A stretch of 64,000 bases of DNA. Source: Maritimibacter dapengensis. GTDB lineage: Bacteria; Pseudomonadota; Alphaproteobacteria; Rhodobacterales; Rhodobacteraceae. The notes beneath the pieces are model-generated. The model did no database searches. It was not told where the DNA came from and worked only from the letters and a program-made list of their open reading frames with translations. Of the stretch, positions 54,260 to 63,088 are shown in pieces (within the stretch, counting starts at the first letter, position 1; each line of letters begins with the position of its first letter). Position numbers and translations under genes: made by a program. Where the stretch lies: contig NZ_JAHUZE010000004.1 in NCBI RefSeq assembly GCF_019218265.1, forward strand, positions 412,001-476,000, read 5' to 3'.

Positions 54260-55729
54260 TCACTCGGTCCAGCGCACATCCGTCAGGTCGTTGGCCTGCG
54301 TGGGCGCGTTTTCCCAAAGCCCTTCGATATTGGCATTCGCGACACCGACCTTGGCAAGCTGGAAGAGGTAGGCGTTCACGAAATCATTCGCGATAGTTTC
54401 CTGCGCCTCCTTGTTCATGGCGGCACGGGCCTCCGGGTCGCTCTCCACCGCCAGATCCGCGATCAACGCCTGGAAGTCGGCGTTGTCATACTGGAAGTAG
54501 TAGTCGGGGCGGGCATAGATGTTGATGTCCGCCGGTTCCGTGTGGCTCACGATGGTCAGGTCGAAATCCTTGCCGGTGAACACCTGTTCCAGCCATTGCG
54601 CCCATTCGAGGTTGGTGATCTCGGTCTCGATCCCGACCTCGCGAAGCTGGGCTGCGATGATCTCGCCGCCACGGCGCGCATAGGTCGGCGGCGGCAGCAT
54701 GAGGCGCAGCGATAGTCCTTCGGCTCCAGCCTCGGCGAGAAGCGCTTTGGCGGCCTCGGGGTCGTAGTTGGACGTCTCGGTGAGGTCGACGTAATCCGGG
54801 TTGTGCGGTGCGAAATGGGTGCCGATTGGGGTGCCGTAGCCGAACATGGCTCCGTCGATGATTTCCTGCCGGTTGATCGCATGGCTGATCGCCTCGCGCA
54901 CCTTCACGTCATCCAGCGGCGCGACGGCATTGTTCATGGCGAGGATGGTTTCGCCCTCGGTCGAGCCCTCGATCACGGTAAAACGGGGGTCTGCTTCGAA
55001 CTGGCTGACCAACTCGGGGGCCGGGAAGACCGGGAAGACGTCGATGTCACCCGCCATCATCGCGGCGAAGGCGGCGTTGCCGTCCGCGATGAACTTGAAC
55101 GTGGCCGTTGCGAGCGCAGGGGCCTCGCCCCAATAATTCTCGTTCCGGCTGATCGTCACGTGATCACCCTGCACCCATTCGGTGAAGGTGAAGGGGCCGG
55201 TGCCGATCGGCGTCGTCGCGGCCTGTTCGATGGTCTCTTCGGCCACGATCACGGCGTCGCCCCAGGCCATGTTGAACGGGAAGTTGCCGTTCGGCTCGGA
55301 CAGTGTCACGCGCACGGTCAACGGATCGACCGCTTCGACCTCGGTGATTCCCGCGAAAAGCGCCTTCTGCGCGTTCGTCGAATCCTCGGCGCGGGCGCGG
55401 TTCAGGCTGAACACCACATCTTCGGCGTCCATCGCGGTACCGTCATGGAACGACACACCGTCGCGCAGCGTGAAGGTATAGACGGTCCCGTCCTCGCTCA
55501 CTTCCCACTCGCTTGCGAGCGCGGGCTGGATCGACCCGTCCGGGCCGAACCGGGTCAGACCCTCGAAGATGTTGGCATAGACCACTTCGTCGATTGCGGC
55601 GGCCGCGCCACCGGTGGGGTCGAGGTTCGGCGGTTCGAGCTGCATGCCGACGGTGATCGTATCCTGCTGGGCGAGCGCGGTGCCCGCCATGAGCGCCACG
55701 GCTGCGGCGGTGGTGAAAAGCTTGGTCAT
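54260..55729 (-). CDS. Peptide/nickel-class ABC substrate-binding protein
   Basis: 489 residues from the ATG at 55729, with AGGGAG before it. The signal peptide MTKLFTTAAAVALMAGTALAQ precedes DTITVGMQLEPPNLDPTGGAAAAIDEVVYANIFEGLTRFGPDG, the SBP_bac_5 opening; AEDVVFSLNRARAE, TPIGTGPFTFTEWVQGDH and KVREAISHAINRQEIIDG are further family blocks. It binds a peptide-like or cationic ligand in the periplasm. Unlike the first binding protein in the window it has no cysteines around the ligand loop. The two systems are clearly paralogous but not recent copies. Confidence 0.93.
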   Translation of the reverse strand: MTKLFTTAAAVALMAGTALAQQDTITVGMQLEPPNLDPTGGAAAAIDEVVYANIFEGLTRFGPDGSIQPALASEWEVSEDGTVYTFTLRDGVSFHDGTAMDAEDVVFSLNRARAEDSTNAQKALFAGITEVEAVDPLTVRVTLSEPNGNFPFNMAWGDAVIVAEETIEQAATTPIGTGPFTFTEWVQGDHVTISRNENYWGEAPALATATFKFIADGNAAFAAMMAGDIDVFPVFPAPELVSQFEADPRFTVIEGSTEGETILAMNNAVAPLDDVKVREAISHAINRQEIIDGAMFGYGTPIGTHFAPHNPDYVDLTETSNYDPEAAKALLAEAGAEGLSLRLMLPPPTYARRGGEIIAAQLREVGIETEITNLEWAQWLEQVFTGKDFDLTIVSHTEPADINIYARPDYYFQYDNADFQALIADLAVESDPEARAAMNKEAQETIANDFVNAYLFQLAKVGVANANIEGLWENAPTQANDLTDVRWTE

Positions 55730-55848
55730 TGGGTCTCCCTCCTGGCGCCCCGTTCGGGGTCGGCACCATGAAACTACCCGAAGGGCGCAGGTGCAAGGCA
55801 ATTTCCCGTGGAGCTTAGGTTAGAAGAAGAGGCGCAGAAGGTGTCCGA

Positions 55849-56526
55849 TCACTTCCCGGTCCAGCTTTTCCACCAACGCGACACACGCCCGCGCCGCTCG
55901 TCCGCATAAGCGTCGACCTTGTCCCAGGCATCCCGGCCATCCTCGAGCCGTGGGTCAATGGCACGTTCGCGAAACTGCCGCCAGAAGGCGCGCATGAAGA
56001 TGAACGCGGCGAAGAGTGCGATGAAGAAGAAGATGTTGAACCACGGGATGATCCGCACGTCCGGCCCGTCTACCGGCTCAATTGCGATCGCGTTCGGATA
56101 AATCGAGAAGAACCGATTGCGCCAGCCGTACCGCGTGACCACCACCCATTGCTCGTTCCCCGGGGCCGAGACATTGGCAAGCGCGGCGGCCTGAAGATCG
56201 GATGAATCGAACTTGAAATAAGGCGGCCAGATCCAGCCCGTATCCTCATTGCGATAGACGAAAACCCGCTCGGCATCCCGCCGGATCAGGCCGAGAAGCG
56301 CCTCGCGTTTCTTGACCGAGTTGATGAGCCGCACGTCCCGCGTGGCGAGGTTCTCGTTGGCACTGTCGGACTGCGCGTAGAACGGCCGGTTTATGGCCGA
56401 GAAATCCATGCGGATGACCTCGGTCCCGGTGATCCGGGCGATGTCGTGGCGTGGCAACACGTAGAGAAGGACGAGGCCGAGCGCGACCGCGATGATACCG
56501 AGAATGACGTTGCGGACAGTTCGCAT
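55849..56526 (-). CDS. DUF1523 family membrane protein
   Basis: 225 residues. An N-terminal span (RNVILGIIAVALGLVLLYVLP, 5-25) is followed by HDIARITGTEVIRMDF, a soluble part with RRDAERVFVYRNEDTGWIWPPYFKFDSSDLQ, a second span near 160-185 (IIPWFNIFFFIALFAAFIFMRAF) and a basic tail. The R-I-T-G-T-E-V opening and GWPP-like loop mark DUF1523. Unknown function. The soluble domain between the two spans probably faces the periplasm. Last gene of the large minus-strand cluster; seven bases after the 91-residue gene. Confidence 0.8.
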   Translation of the reverse strand: MRTVRNVILGIIAVALGLVLLYVLPRHDIARITGTEVIRMDFSAINRPFYAQSDSANENLATRDVRLINSVKKREALLGLIRRDAERVFVYRNEDTGWIWPPYFKFDSSDLQAAALANVSAPGNEQWVVVTRYGWRNRFFSIYPNAIAIEPVDGPDVRIIPWFNIFFFIALFAAFIFMRAFWRQFRERAIDPRLEDGRDAWDKVDAYADERRGRVSRWWKSWTGK

Positions 56527-56533
56527 GATGGCC

Positions 56534-56809
56534 TCAATTCGCGTTGGTAATATAGAGGATCACGCCCACGGCGAGCGCGGGCACGATGTAGATGAGCAAA
56601 AGGAGCTTGGGTCGGATCGAGTCGTTGTAGTCGATCATGCCTTGCGTGATGAAGGTCTGGCGCGCGGCTTTGTCGCCGCCGTCCGGATTGTCCTCGGCCC
56701 ATTCCTTTTCAAGCTTCTCTCGCCGGACCGACCGGGAATACCACGCCACGGCGAGGTAGATTACCGAGAGAAACAGAAATCCGAAAACGATGAGCCTGAG
56801 CAATGCCAT
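56534..56809 (-). CDS. Two-span small membrane protein in the AAA cluster
   Basis: 91 residues. Span one (LLRLIVFGFLFLSVIYLAVAWYSR) and span two (PKLLLLIYIVPALAVGVILYI) flank a charged loop, KLEKEWAEDNPDGGDKAARQTFITQGMIDYNDSIR, which should be cytoplasmic by the positive-inside rule. I do not recognise the family. Its start is three bases after the DUF6638-like stop, so it is cotranscribed and probably works with its neighbours. Confidence 0.75.
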   Translation of the reverse strand: MALLRLIVFGFLFLSVIYLAVAWYSRSVRREKLEKEWAEDNPDGGDKAARQTFITQGMIDYNDSIRPKLLLLIYIVPALAVGVILYITNAN

Positions 56810-56812
56810 GCG

Positions 56813-58174
56813 TTACCTCCTGATGGCCCCCCAAGGCCCGACGATGTCGAGTATATCTTCTTTGGCCGCGGGTGAAACCGGCTTGGCCGACGGGGTCGCC
56901 GCCGGTTCCTCGCCTCCGAAAAGCGCATCCCGCGCCCCGGCCTTGTTCGCCGCGTAATCGCGGGCGAGAAAGTCGGCCACATATTCCTTCTTCGCGTCCG
57001 GCCAGCCTGCATAAGCGTCATAGAACGCCTGTTTGTGGCAGATGAAGAGCTGCCGGATGTCGAGCGGCGCAAGCTCGGACAGCATCTGGTTGATCAGGTC
57101 ACGATCCGGGTGATCGGGCCGCGCGCGCAGCGTGTAGAAATAGCTCGCGTCGTCCGATGCGATCCGGGGCCATTTGCCACCGTTCAGCGCCCATCGGACA
57201 AGTTGATTGAGCTTCAGAAACTCTTCGGGCAGGTCCGATCCCATACGTTGGGCCAGCCGGTGCAGCGCCCGGTGATCCATCCCTTCGATCTCGATCCCCC
57301 GGCTGGTCGCCGCATCGACGAGGATGAAATCCATTTTCTGGCGCAGGATCGCCGCGCCATCGACGCCGCGCGCCTTGATGATCGGTTCGACCAACTCGTT
57401 CAGTTCCAGAAACGCCGCGACCCCGTTGCGATCCCCGAAATCCAACGTCGTCTCGATTGGCATGACGCCCAACTCATCCTTGTCGCCCACCGCGATCGCC
57501 GCAGGCTCGGCCACGTCGCGAAACACGTAAAGCCCGCCGAAATGCGCGGTCCAGAAGTTGTTCTGGGTGTAGGTGGGGCGTTCGAGGTCGATGGGCTGGC
57601 GCGTCACGTCGCCGGTCTTCTTGGCAAGCCCGATCATCTCGGCGATCAACACATCGTCGAACCAGGCGTCCTCCTCGGTCTGGAACCGCTCGATCCGGTC
57701 GGCGAGCTTGCGGGCATTCTCAACATGGCTCTGCGTCGTGTCCGCGCTGACGGTAATGGTGCGGATGTCGAGCAGGCGGGCCGGGTGCGAGACCTCGAAC
57801 ACCGAATTGTCCAGCTCGCCCGCGACGGCGTCATGGGCGGTCAGCGCGAATAACTTGGCCTCGTTCCCCTCGATGAACTGCCGCAGGATACCGCGCGAGG
57901 TCGAAAACTTGGCATTGAGCAGCGGCGCGGTCTTCTGCTCCACCGTAAGGATGATGAACATCCGGTTCACCCCGTTGGGGTTGAGATAAAGATGGTCGCC
58001 AAGCTCCTCCCCGATCTCGTAGGAATAGCCGGCAATGTCGATATGAAACTCGGAAAGCGCGGTCCGCTTGCCGGTGAGACTATTAAGCGCCCGGTTGTAG
58101 CGGTCGATCAAGGCGGGGCTGTCCACCCGGATCAGGTTGCCAAACATCAGACCGCGTTTGATGAGGCGGATCAT
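56813..58174 (-). CDS. DUF6638-like protein of unknown function
   Basis: 453 residues without membrane spans. It begins MIRLIKRGLMFGNLIRVDSPALIDRYNRAL, with FHIDIAGYSYEIGEELGDHLYLNPNGVNRMFIILTVEQKTAPLLNAKFSTSR; from memory this matches the uncharacterised Rhodobacteraceae family DUF6638, a match I cannot check here. A Pro/Ala-rich linker near 425 precedes the end. The ATG overlaps the HNH gene stop as ATGA, which means the HNH gene is now translationally coupled to it. The high share of Asp/Glu/Arg suggests a cytoplasmic protein. No enzymatic motif is visible. Confidence 0.75.
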   Translation of the reverse strand: MIRLIKRGLMFGNLIRVDSPALIDRYNRALNSLTGKRTALSEFHIDIAGYSYEIGEELGDHLYLNPNGVNRMFIILTVEQKTAPLLNAKFSTSRGILRQFIEGNEAKLFALTAHDAVAGELDNSVFEVSHPARLLDIRTITVSADTTQSHVENARKLADRIERFQTEEDAWFDDVLIAEMIGLAKKTGDVTRQPIDLERPTYTQNNFWTAHFGGLYVFRDVAEPAAIAVGDKDELGVMPIETTLDFGDRNGVAAFLELNELVEPIIKARGVDGAAILRQKMDFILVDAATSRGIEIEGMDHRALHRLAQRMGSDLPEEFLKLNQLVRWALNGGKWPRIASDDASYFYTLRARPDHPDRDLINQMLSELAPLDIRQLFICHKQAFYDAYAGWPDAKKEYVADFLARDYAANKAGARDALFGGEEPAATPSAKPVSPAAKEDILDIVGPWGAIRR

Positions 58175-58941
58175 GAGCGGATTCCTGGCTTGTTGAGGAT
58201 GGACCTTAGATCGTTCACCGACAGTGGGGGCACTTCTCTATGCAGCATTGCATGACAGTTCGGGCATACAGGCACCAAGTCCTCGATCGGGTCTACGCGT
58301 CGCTCTGCACGCGTTTCTGATAGCGGCGAAACATGATGAACGTGAATGAAACCCTCACCTAGTTCGCCGAATGTCTCGCCGAAGTTCATGCCGCATACTT
58401 GGCAGTCGAGGCCATAATGTTCGAGACACAAAGCGCGTGCTGCAGAGTTGCGTTCTACGGCGCTCACGCTGACCGTTCTTCTTGAACCCTCCAAGAGCGG
58501 CTCAAGGACTGTGGGCACATCTGATGCCCATTCGTCAGGGAAGTAAAAAACCCCATCTTCTGAATAGGCGAAGTATGTACCTCGGTCATATACCAGTCGT
58601 CCGCTTTTCAGATTAGGATCAAACTCGGTAATCCTGACGGTCTCACTCTTCATAGTCGGGTCAATTAGCTCTTGTCCCATGGAGAAGGTCTTGAGCCGGT
58701 AACCGTCGTGAAGGACAAGTTGCGCGTATTCTTTCGCTTCGGCGAAGGCCGGTTGTTTCCGTCCGTTTGCGTATTCCCACTCGTCTTTGAGTATGACGCG
58801 CATAGTCGGTGTCGATGCGGTTTGCCAAGTGCCAAAGATCACGAGTTTTTCTTTGTGGTTCACAAAAGCCCAACTCCACCTCCAATTTCGGCATGAAGCT
58901 CCATGGGACTCAATGAAATTGCGGCGCGATGTATTGGACAT
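58171..58941 (-). CDS. McrA-like HNH endonuclease, probably modification-dependent restriction type
   Basis: 256 residues. The C-terminal HNH domain has zinc pairs C180-x2-C183 and C226-x2-C229 with core HVHHVSPLSE (H202/H203), LVPVCPNCHAMLH (N228, H230, H234). The N-terminal 150 residues (NFIESHGASCRNWRWSWAFVNHKEKLVIFGTW) are a domain I associate with stand-alone HNH proteins in defence contexts, perhaps a modified-base reader. Two 60-base lines counted by hand here are 45% and 47% G+C, against 58% and 77% in two lines of the ATPase gene. I infer horizontal acquisition. It breaks an otherwise continuous operon and ends by overlapping the DUF6638-like start. Confidence 0.85.
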   Translation of the reverse strand: MSNTSRRNFIESHGASCRNWRWSWAFVNHKEKLVIFGTWQTASTPTMRVILKDEWEYANGRKQPAFAEAKEYAQLVLHDGYRLKTFSMGQELIDPTMKSETVRITEFDPNLKSGRLVYDRGTYFAYSEDGVFYFPDEWASDVPTVLEPLLEGSRRTVSVSAVERNSAARALCLEHYGLDCQVCGMNFGETFGELGEGFIHVHHVSPLSETRAERRVDPIEDLVPVCPNCHAMLHREVPPLSVNDLRSILNKPGIRS

Positions 58942-58954
58942 TTAATTTCACCAG

Positions 58955-59039
58955 CGTTTCGCTTGCGAAACGATGAGCGCCCGACCGCCCCCACGGGCGG
59001 GCGCTTCGCGTCCACCCGCGGTCGGTCGCGCATCGTTTC
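58955..59039. repeat. Nested inverted repeats at the HNH gene's upstream edge
   Basis: Two 22-base arms, 58967-58988 and 59018-59039, match at 20 of 22 positions in inverted orientation around a 29-base centre. The left arm can instead pair with CGTTTCGC at 58955-58962 (perfect eight-bp stem with GCGAAACG 58965-58972), so two hairpins compete. The block lies between the 110-residue gene stop and the HNH start. It may be a terminator for the upstream genes, an attenuator for the HNH gene or one end of an inserted element; I see no matching arm on the other side of the HNH gene. Confidence 0.7.
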
Positions 59040-59058
59040 TGTTCCACCTTTGCATCAT

Positions 59059-59391
59059 TCAGCTCACCCCCCGCTCCCGACGCCAGCTCAAGAAAAACGC
59101 CCCCACATAGGCCACGATCACCAACAGCGTCGCGACCCAGCTCATCACGCCGAGGTTCCCGTCACAGACTGTCAGCGGGTCAAGCCCCGCCGCCTCGACC
59201 CGGCCCTTCACGATCACGGCGAGCCGCGCGCCGATCTGCAACACGGCAAGCGACACCACGATGGCCCCGAGGATCACCCAGACGTTCGGCTCCCGCATCC
59301 GGCCCAGAAACCGCCCGACGATCCACGCCGCGATACCCGCGCCGACCACCATCAGCCCGGCCACGAAAAAGAGATCGCTACAATCGCTCAT
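59059..59391 (-). CDS. Three-span small membrane protein in the AAA cluster
   Basis: 110 residues from the ATG at 59391. Spans are LFFVAGLMVVGAGIAAWIV, VWVILGAIVVSLAVLQIGARLAVI and SWVATLLVIVAYVGAFFLSW; the loop AAGLDPLTVCDGNLG between the last two carries a cysteine, as does the N-terminus (SDCSDLF). Overlaps the preceding 96-residue gene by four bases (ATGA). Unknown function, no family recognised. Cotranscription with the ATPase implies a shared membrane complex. Confidence 0.7.
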   Translation of the reverse strand: MSDCSDLFFVAGLMVVGAGIAAWIVGRFLGRMREPNVWVILGAIVVSLAVLQIGARLAVIVKGRVEAAGLDPLTVCDGNLGVMSWVATLLVIVAYVGAFFLSWRRERGVS

Positions 59392-59678
59392 GCCCGCTCC
59401 TTTCGCGCCCTGCGCCCCATGACGTAGCCGCCGATCCAGAACGGCGCGGTCAGACCCGATACGACCGCACCGACCAGCAGACCGGACAATCCCGGCTCGT
59501 TGAACCGGTCGCTGACGGGCACGCTGCCGTTCGTCGCCATGAACCAGAGCGCGACAGCCACCATGGGCAGACCCGCGATCGCCGATAGCGCACCCCATGG
59601 TGCGCCCAGACGCCCCGCGCCCAAGGCGAACACGCCAAGCGGCAGGCCGACGACCACGAAGATCAGGAAGAGGGTCAC
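59388..59678 (-). CDS. Three-span small membrane protein downstream of the AAA+ ATPase
   Basis: 96 residues from GTG 59678, four bases after the ATPase stop with a GGGG site upstream (a longer frame would overlap the ATPase gene and is not conserved-looking). Spans are TLFLIFVVVGLPLGVFAL, GALSAIAGLPMVAVALWFM and GLLVGAVVSGLTAPFWIGGYVM, ending in the basic tail GRRARKERA. Together with the 110-residue protein it probably provides membrane anchoring. Function unknown. Confidence 0.7.
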   Translation of the reverse strand: MTLFLIFVVVGLPLGVFALGAGRLGAPWGALSAIAGLPMVAVALWFMATNGSVPVSDRFNEPGLSGLLVGAVVSGLTAPFWIGGYVMGRRARKERA

Positions 59679-59682
59679 GATA

Positions 59683-61620
59683 TCATCCCCCCTTGCTCTC
59701 AACGTAACGCCGCTTGGCCTCTTCGGTGAGGCCGAACTCCCGGACCATCTGCGCAATCGCCGCTTCGTCCGACTTGTCGGCATAACGAAACTCGCTGTCG
59801 GCGTATCGGTTGATCTCCTGGATCACCATTTCAATGGTGATCGGCTGGCGCAATTCCTCGATCATCCCCTTCTTCTCGTCATAGGATTTGAACAGGAACA
59901 GCTCCGGCTCTTCCATCCACTCGTCGGGAAGTTCGAAATCCATCGCGCGGACCTTCACCGCATCGGTGATGTTCTTGATCGCCCGGCCGGTAAAGCGCTC
60001 GTCCGCCTCCTGAATACCCTTCAGATAGGTGCCCAGCTTTGCGATGGTGTCGAGCTTGCCGATATCGCGCTCGACCCGCTCATAGACCCGGATCAGCCCG
60101 TCCTCGTGCGGGCGGGCGTGACCCTCGAAACTTGCGGCCACCGCTTTCTTGATCTCCTGCGCGGCATAAAGCTCGTGTTCGCCCAGCGGAATGTCGTGGT
60201 TCTTGCCCATGAGGAGTGCAAGGATGTCGATGTAATCGTCCCGCGTCTGTGGCCCGTCGACGAGGAACCGCGCCCCTGCGCGCTGGCGCAACGCGTCGTC
60301 CACCGCCTCCGGGTAGTTCGAGAACATGCCGAAGGTGCAATTGCCCCGCACCACGGTGTTGGCGCCGGCGAAGCTCTCCATCAGTACTGCGGTGATCTCG
60401 AGCTGACCCGCGCTCGACTGCCGATCCCCACGCTTGCCTGCAAGCTGGTCGATGTCGTCGATGGTACCGAAGCCGATCACGCCGGGGTCCAGCACGTTGT
60501 TGATGAAGGCCTTGGCATTCTGCGCCGACTTGCCCTGATAGCTGTCGATGCTTTCTGTCGACAGGTTCTGGTAACGAAACGGATATCCCGCCGCCTCGCA
60601 ATAGCCGTGGATGAGCCCGGCCATCATCTGGATGAGCGTCGTCTTACCGGTGCCCGGCTTGCCGTCCCCCATGAAGGTGAAGATGAACCCGCCAAGCTCG
60701 GCAAACGGGTTGAGCTTGCGGTCGAAATCATAGGCCATGAGCATCTTGGACAGCTTCATCGCCTGATACTTGGCGATATGGTTGCCCACCACCTGGTGCG
60801 GTTTTTTGAACTGCATGGTGAGCGTCTGAGACTTGCCGCGCCGTGCAGGCACGAAGCCCGAAATGGTCAGGTCGTCCGCATCCACACGGTAATTCACCCC
60901 CGTGAACGGCTCCAGCCGCGGCGCGGTCTGGGCGCGCAGGGCGACCTTTTCCATGAGCTGTTCGGCATAAGCGAGCATGGTGGGAATGAGACGTTCTTCG
61001 TCACTGGCGAAGGTCGCAATTTCCTGATCAAGCTCCCACAGGGCGCCATGCAGCGCGGTCAATGCATTGTCGGTCAGGATCTCCTCGACCTCGCCGACTT
61101 CGACGGATACCTCGCCTGCCTGCCCGGACAAAAGAAACGACAGCGCATTCGCAAAAGAGCCGAGCACGATCAGCGCTTCAGCGGCCAGCAACTCGGAAAA
61201 TTCGCCCGACTTGTCGCGGGGCAGGGCGCCCTCCAGATTTGCTTTCTTCAGCGCCACTGACCCGGTCGCCTGCGCATAGGTATCCCCCAGTGCCAGCGCG
61301 ATGGCGAGAGCGCGGCGCAGCCCGTGCATCGCGCCCGCTTGCAAAGGCGACACGATCGGGTCGTCTCCGTCCACCGTCTCGATCCGATCCAGCAATCGCA
61401 CCCCTTCGGGTCGCGCGGTCGAACGCGTCACCAGACCGGGCGTGGTCGAACGAAACCGCCGCGTGCGCGCCACGCCGGGCGAACGCTCGGCCGGGGTCGC
61501 GTCTTTCGCTTTGGCGAGGCGCGGGGTGTGATCGAACCCGTCCAAGAGCCCCGCGGCCGCATCGTAATGCGCTCGGATCTCTTCCTCGCGAAGCTCCATC
61601 TGATCGGCCGGCATCGACAT
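59683..61620 (-). CDS. AAA+ ATPase of unknown function
   Basis: 645 residues. The N-terminal 280 residues are not recognised (first 75 basic and disordered, then helical, rich in Ala/Leu). The AAA+ core begins FIFTFMGDGKPGTGKTTLIQMMAGL with Walker A 318-328, Walker B GFGTIDDIDQLAG (D388-D391), sensor-1 region NCTFGMFSNYPEAVDD (about 427-442) and the Arg-finger-like ALRQRAGARF (R445, R447, R451). It should form a ring that remodels or assembles protein. No protease or helicase domain is fused. Its neighbours are membrane proteins and a coiled coil, suggesting an envelope-linked machine. Confidence 0.9.
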   Translation of the reverse strand: MSMPADQMELREEEIRAHYDAAAGLLDGFDHTPRLAKAKDATPAERSPGVARTRRFRSTTPGLVTRSTARPEGVRLLDRIETVDGDDPIVSPLQAGAMHGLRRALAIALALGDTYAQATGSVALKKANLEGALPRDKSGEFSELLAAEALIVLGSFANALSFLLSGQAGEVSVEVGEVEEILTDNALTALHGALWELDQEIATFASDEERLIPTMLAYAEQLMEKVALRAQTAPRLEPFTGVNYRVDADDLTISGFVPARRGKSQTLTMQFKKPHQVVGNHIAKYQAMKLSKMLMAYDFDRKLNPFAELGGFIFTFMGDGKPGTGKTTLIQMMAGLIHGYCEAAGYPFRYQNLSTESIDSYQGKSAQNAKAFINNVLDPGVIGFGTIDDIDQLAGKRGDRQSSAGQLEITAVLMESFAGANTVVRGNCTFGMFSNYPEAVDDALRQRAGARFLVDGPQTRDDYIDILALLMGKNHDIPLGEHELYAAQEIKKAVAASFEGHARPHEDGLIRVYERVERDIGKLDTIAKLGTYLKGIQEADERFTGRAIKNITDAVKVRAMDFELPDEWMEEPELFLFKSYDEKKGMIEELRQPITIEMVIQEINRYADSEFRYADKSDEAAIAQMVREFGLTEEAKRRYVESKGG

Positions 61621-61734
61621 CCCTGATCCCCTTCATCGTTTCCCAAATACTTCGGGAGGTCTGGAGGGCTGGCCCTCCAGAGGCCGCGCCAGCGGCCTTC
61701 CCCCGCGCGACCCGGTCCCGGACCGGGGCGCAAT

Positions 61735-62877
61735 TCACCAATAACTCAGCACTTGACCCCCAGGGCTGACCACGAATTTTCGCACGTCGCGAAATCCCGG
61801 CGGGTTCTTCTCGGCCAACACCTGAAACGGGCGCTGCGGCAGGATCACGGCGCGGGTCAGCCGCGTGGCTCCGGTGTCCGCGCCCCGGCCCGAGAACGGA
61901 TCGAGCGCGAAGACTTCGCGTTCGACGCGCCCGAACCAGCCTGACTTCTCGGTCTCGACCCGCTCGCTTTCCAGTTCCTCGACCGTCCAGGCCAGCGCCC
62001 AGTCCTCGCCCGCGGGCGCGCGCGCCTCGGCCAGCACGTCGCGCAGCGGGCCGGTCTGCCGGGTGAAGGCGTGGGAATACATCGGGCCGACATGGAACCG
62101 GCGCAGCCTTTTCGGGTGCAGGTCCGGAAAGTCCCGGTCGAACCCCGTCGCGATGGTGACGAGCTTCAGCCCGCCCACCGCCTGCGCGGAAAGATGCGCC
62201 TGAACTTCCGGCCAGCGGCTTTCGTCCTTGGGGAGCGCGGTGCGCCCCGTGTCTTCGACCTCCAAGAGGTAGATCGTCGGCAGGTTCAGACCGCTGTCAT
62301 AAACCGCCCAATGCACAAGGTAGCGCCGGCGAACATCTCGGCCCTCGCCGGTGTTGCCGAGCCAGATCGCGTCGGCATCCATCTGCGGCCAGAAGAGTTC
62401 TCCCTTCGCCATCTCCTCGTAATAAAGCCGCTGGCTCATCGCATATTGCAGCTTGGTCGGGATGGTGAGGCCGCCGACGATCTCCTTTACCATCTGGTCC
62501 TTGAGCTTGCCCTGGCTCGGGAGCGTCTTGAGATGTTTGGTGGCCTGTGCCGCGTCCGACGCCATCTGCATCAACTCGGCATGGACCGGAAAACCGCTCT
62601 CCTCCCGGTCGAAGGTCAGCGTGCCAGGACCGATCCCCTCCATGCGGCCGGTCATGTGATATTTGTTGGCCAGCGCCCGGAATGTGTAACCCAGGGCGAT
62701 GATGTAGCGTGCCAGAACCTCGACCTCGCGCTTGTTCAGAGCGCCTTCGGTCTCCATCACGCCAGCGACGCGGGCGAGATGCGCTGTGATCGCCTCGAAT
62801 TTTTTGAAATACCTCCGCGTGACCCGCGTATCTTCAAGGTCCGTGTGGTCTTCGGTCAGGGCGTCGGTCTCAGGCAT
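61735..62877 (-). CDS. Soluble protein of unknown function in the AAA cluster
   Basis: 380 residues from the ATG at 62877 (start MPETDALTEDHTDLED), eight bases inside the end of the 72-residue gene. The first 90 residues are helical and charged (TRRYFKKFEAITAHLARVAGVMETEGALNKREVEVLARYIIALGYTFRALANKYHM); the C-terminal 100 contain VEREVFALDPFSGRGADTGATRLTRAVILPQRPFQVLA. No membrane span or catalytic motif is evident. A gap of 114 bases separates it from the ATPase gene. The family is not recognised. Confidence 0.72.
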   Translation of the reverse strand: MPETDALTEDHTDLEDTRVTRRYFKKFEAITAHLARVAGVMETEGALNKREVEVLARYIIALGYTFRALANKYHMTGRMEGIGPGTLTFDREESGFPVHAELMQMASDAAQATKHLKTLPSQGKLKDQMVKEIVGGLTIPTKLQYAMSQRLYYEEMAKGELFWPQMDADAIWLGNTGEGRDVRRRYLVHWAVYDSGLNLPTIYLLEVEDTGRTALPKDESRWPEVQAHLSAQAVGGLKLVTIATGFDRDFPDLHPKRLRRFHVGPMYSHAFTRQTGPLRDVLAEARAPAGEDWALAWTVEELESERVETEKSGWFGRVEREVFALDPFSGRGADTGATRLTRAVILPQRPFQVLAEKNPPGFRDVRKFVVSPGGQVLSYW

Positions 62878-63088
62878 CGTCGGACTTCGGCTTATCCCAC
62901 TTGCCAAGGCACATGAAGCGCACCATCGCCACGGTGATCGCGCCGATCACGAGGCCACGCAACATCCCCCCCATCCTGTCCTTGCCGAACGGAAGGCTAT
63001 CACCCAGCACGACCATCGCGACCGAGGCCGCCAGCGGCACCAGAAGCGCCACGGACCAGCGAAAGAGTTTCGGGAGCTCGGCGATCAT
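62870..63088 (-). CDS. Two-span 72-residue membrane protein
   Basis: Spans are WSVALLVPLAASVAMVVLGDSL and MLRGLVIGAITVAMVRFMCLG, with a cytosolic or periplasmic loop PFGKDRMGG and a short basic/acidic tail KWDKPKSDDA. The ATG directly follows the TAA of the coiled-coil gene, and its end overlaps the following gene by eight bases. Tight packing shows cotranscription. Function unknown; too short for family assignment. Confidence 0.72.
   Translation of the reverse strand: MIAELPKLFRWSVALLVPLAASVAMVVLGDSLPFGKDRMGGMLRGLVIGAITVAMVRFMCLGKWDKPKSDDA

Noticed and set aside
58955-59039. The inverted repeats as terminal repeats of a transposon carrying the HNH gene
   Set aside because: Both arms lie on one side of the gene; no partner arm or target-site duplication was found at 58171, so a transposon reading is not supported.
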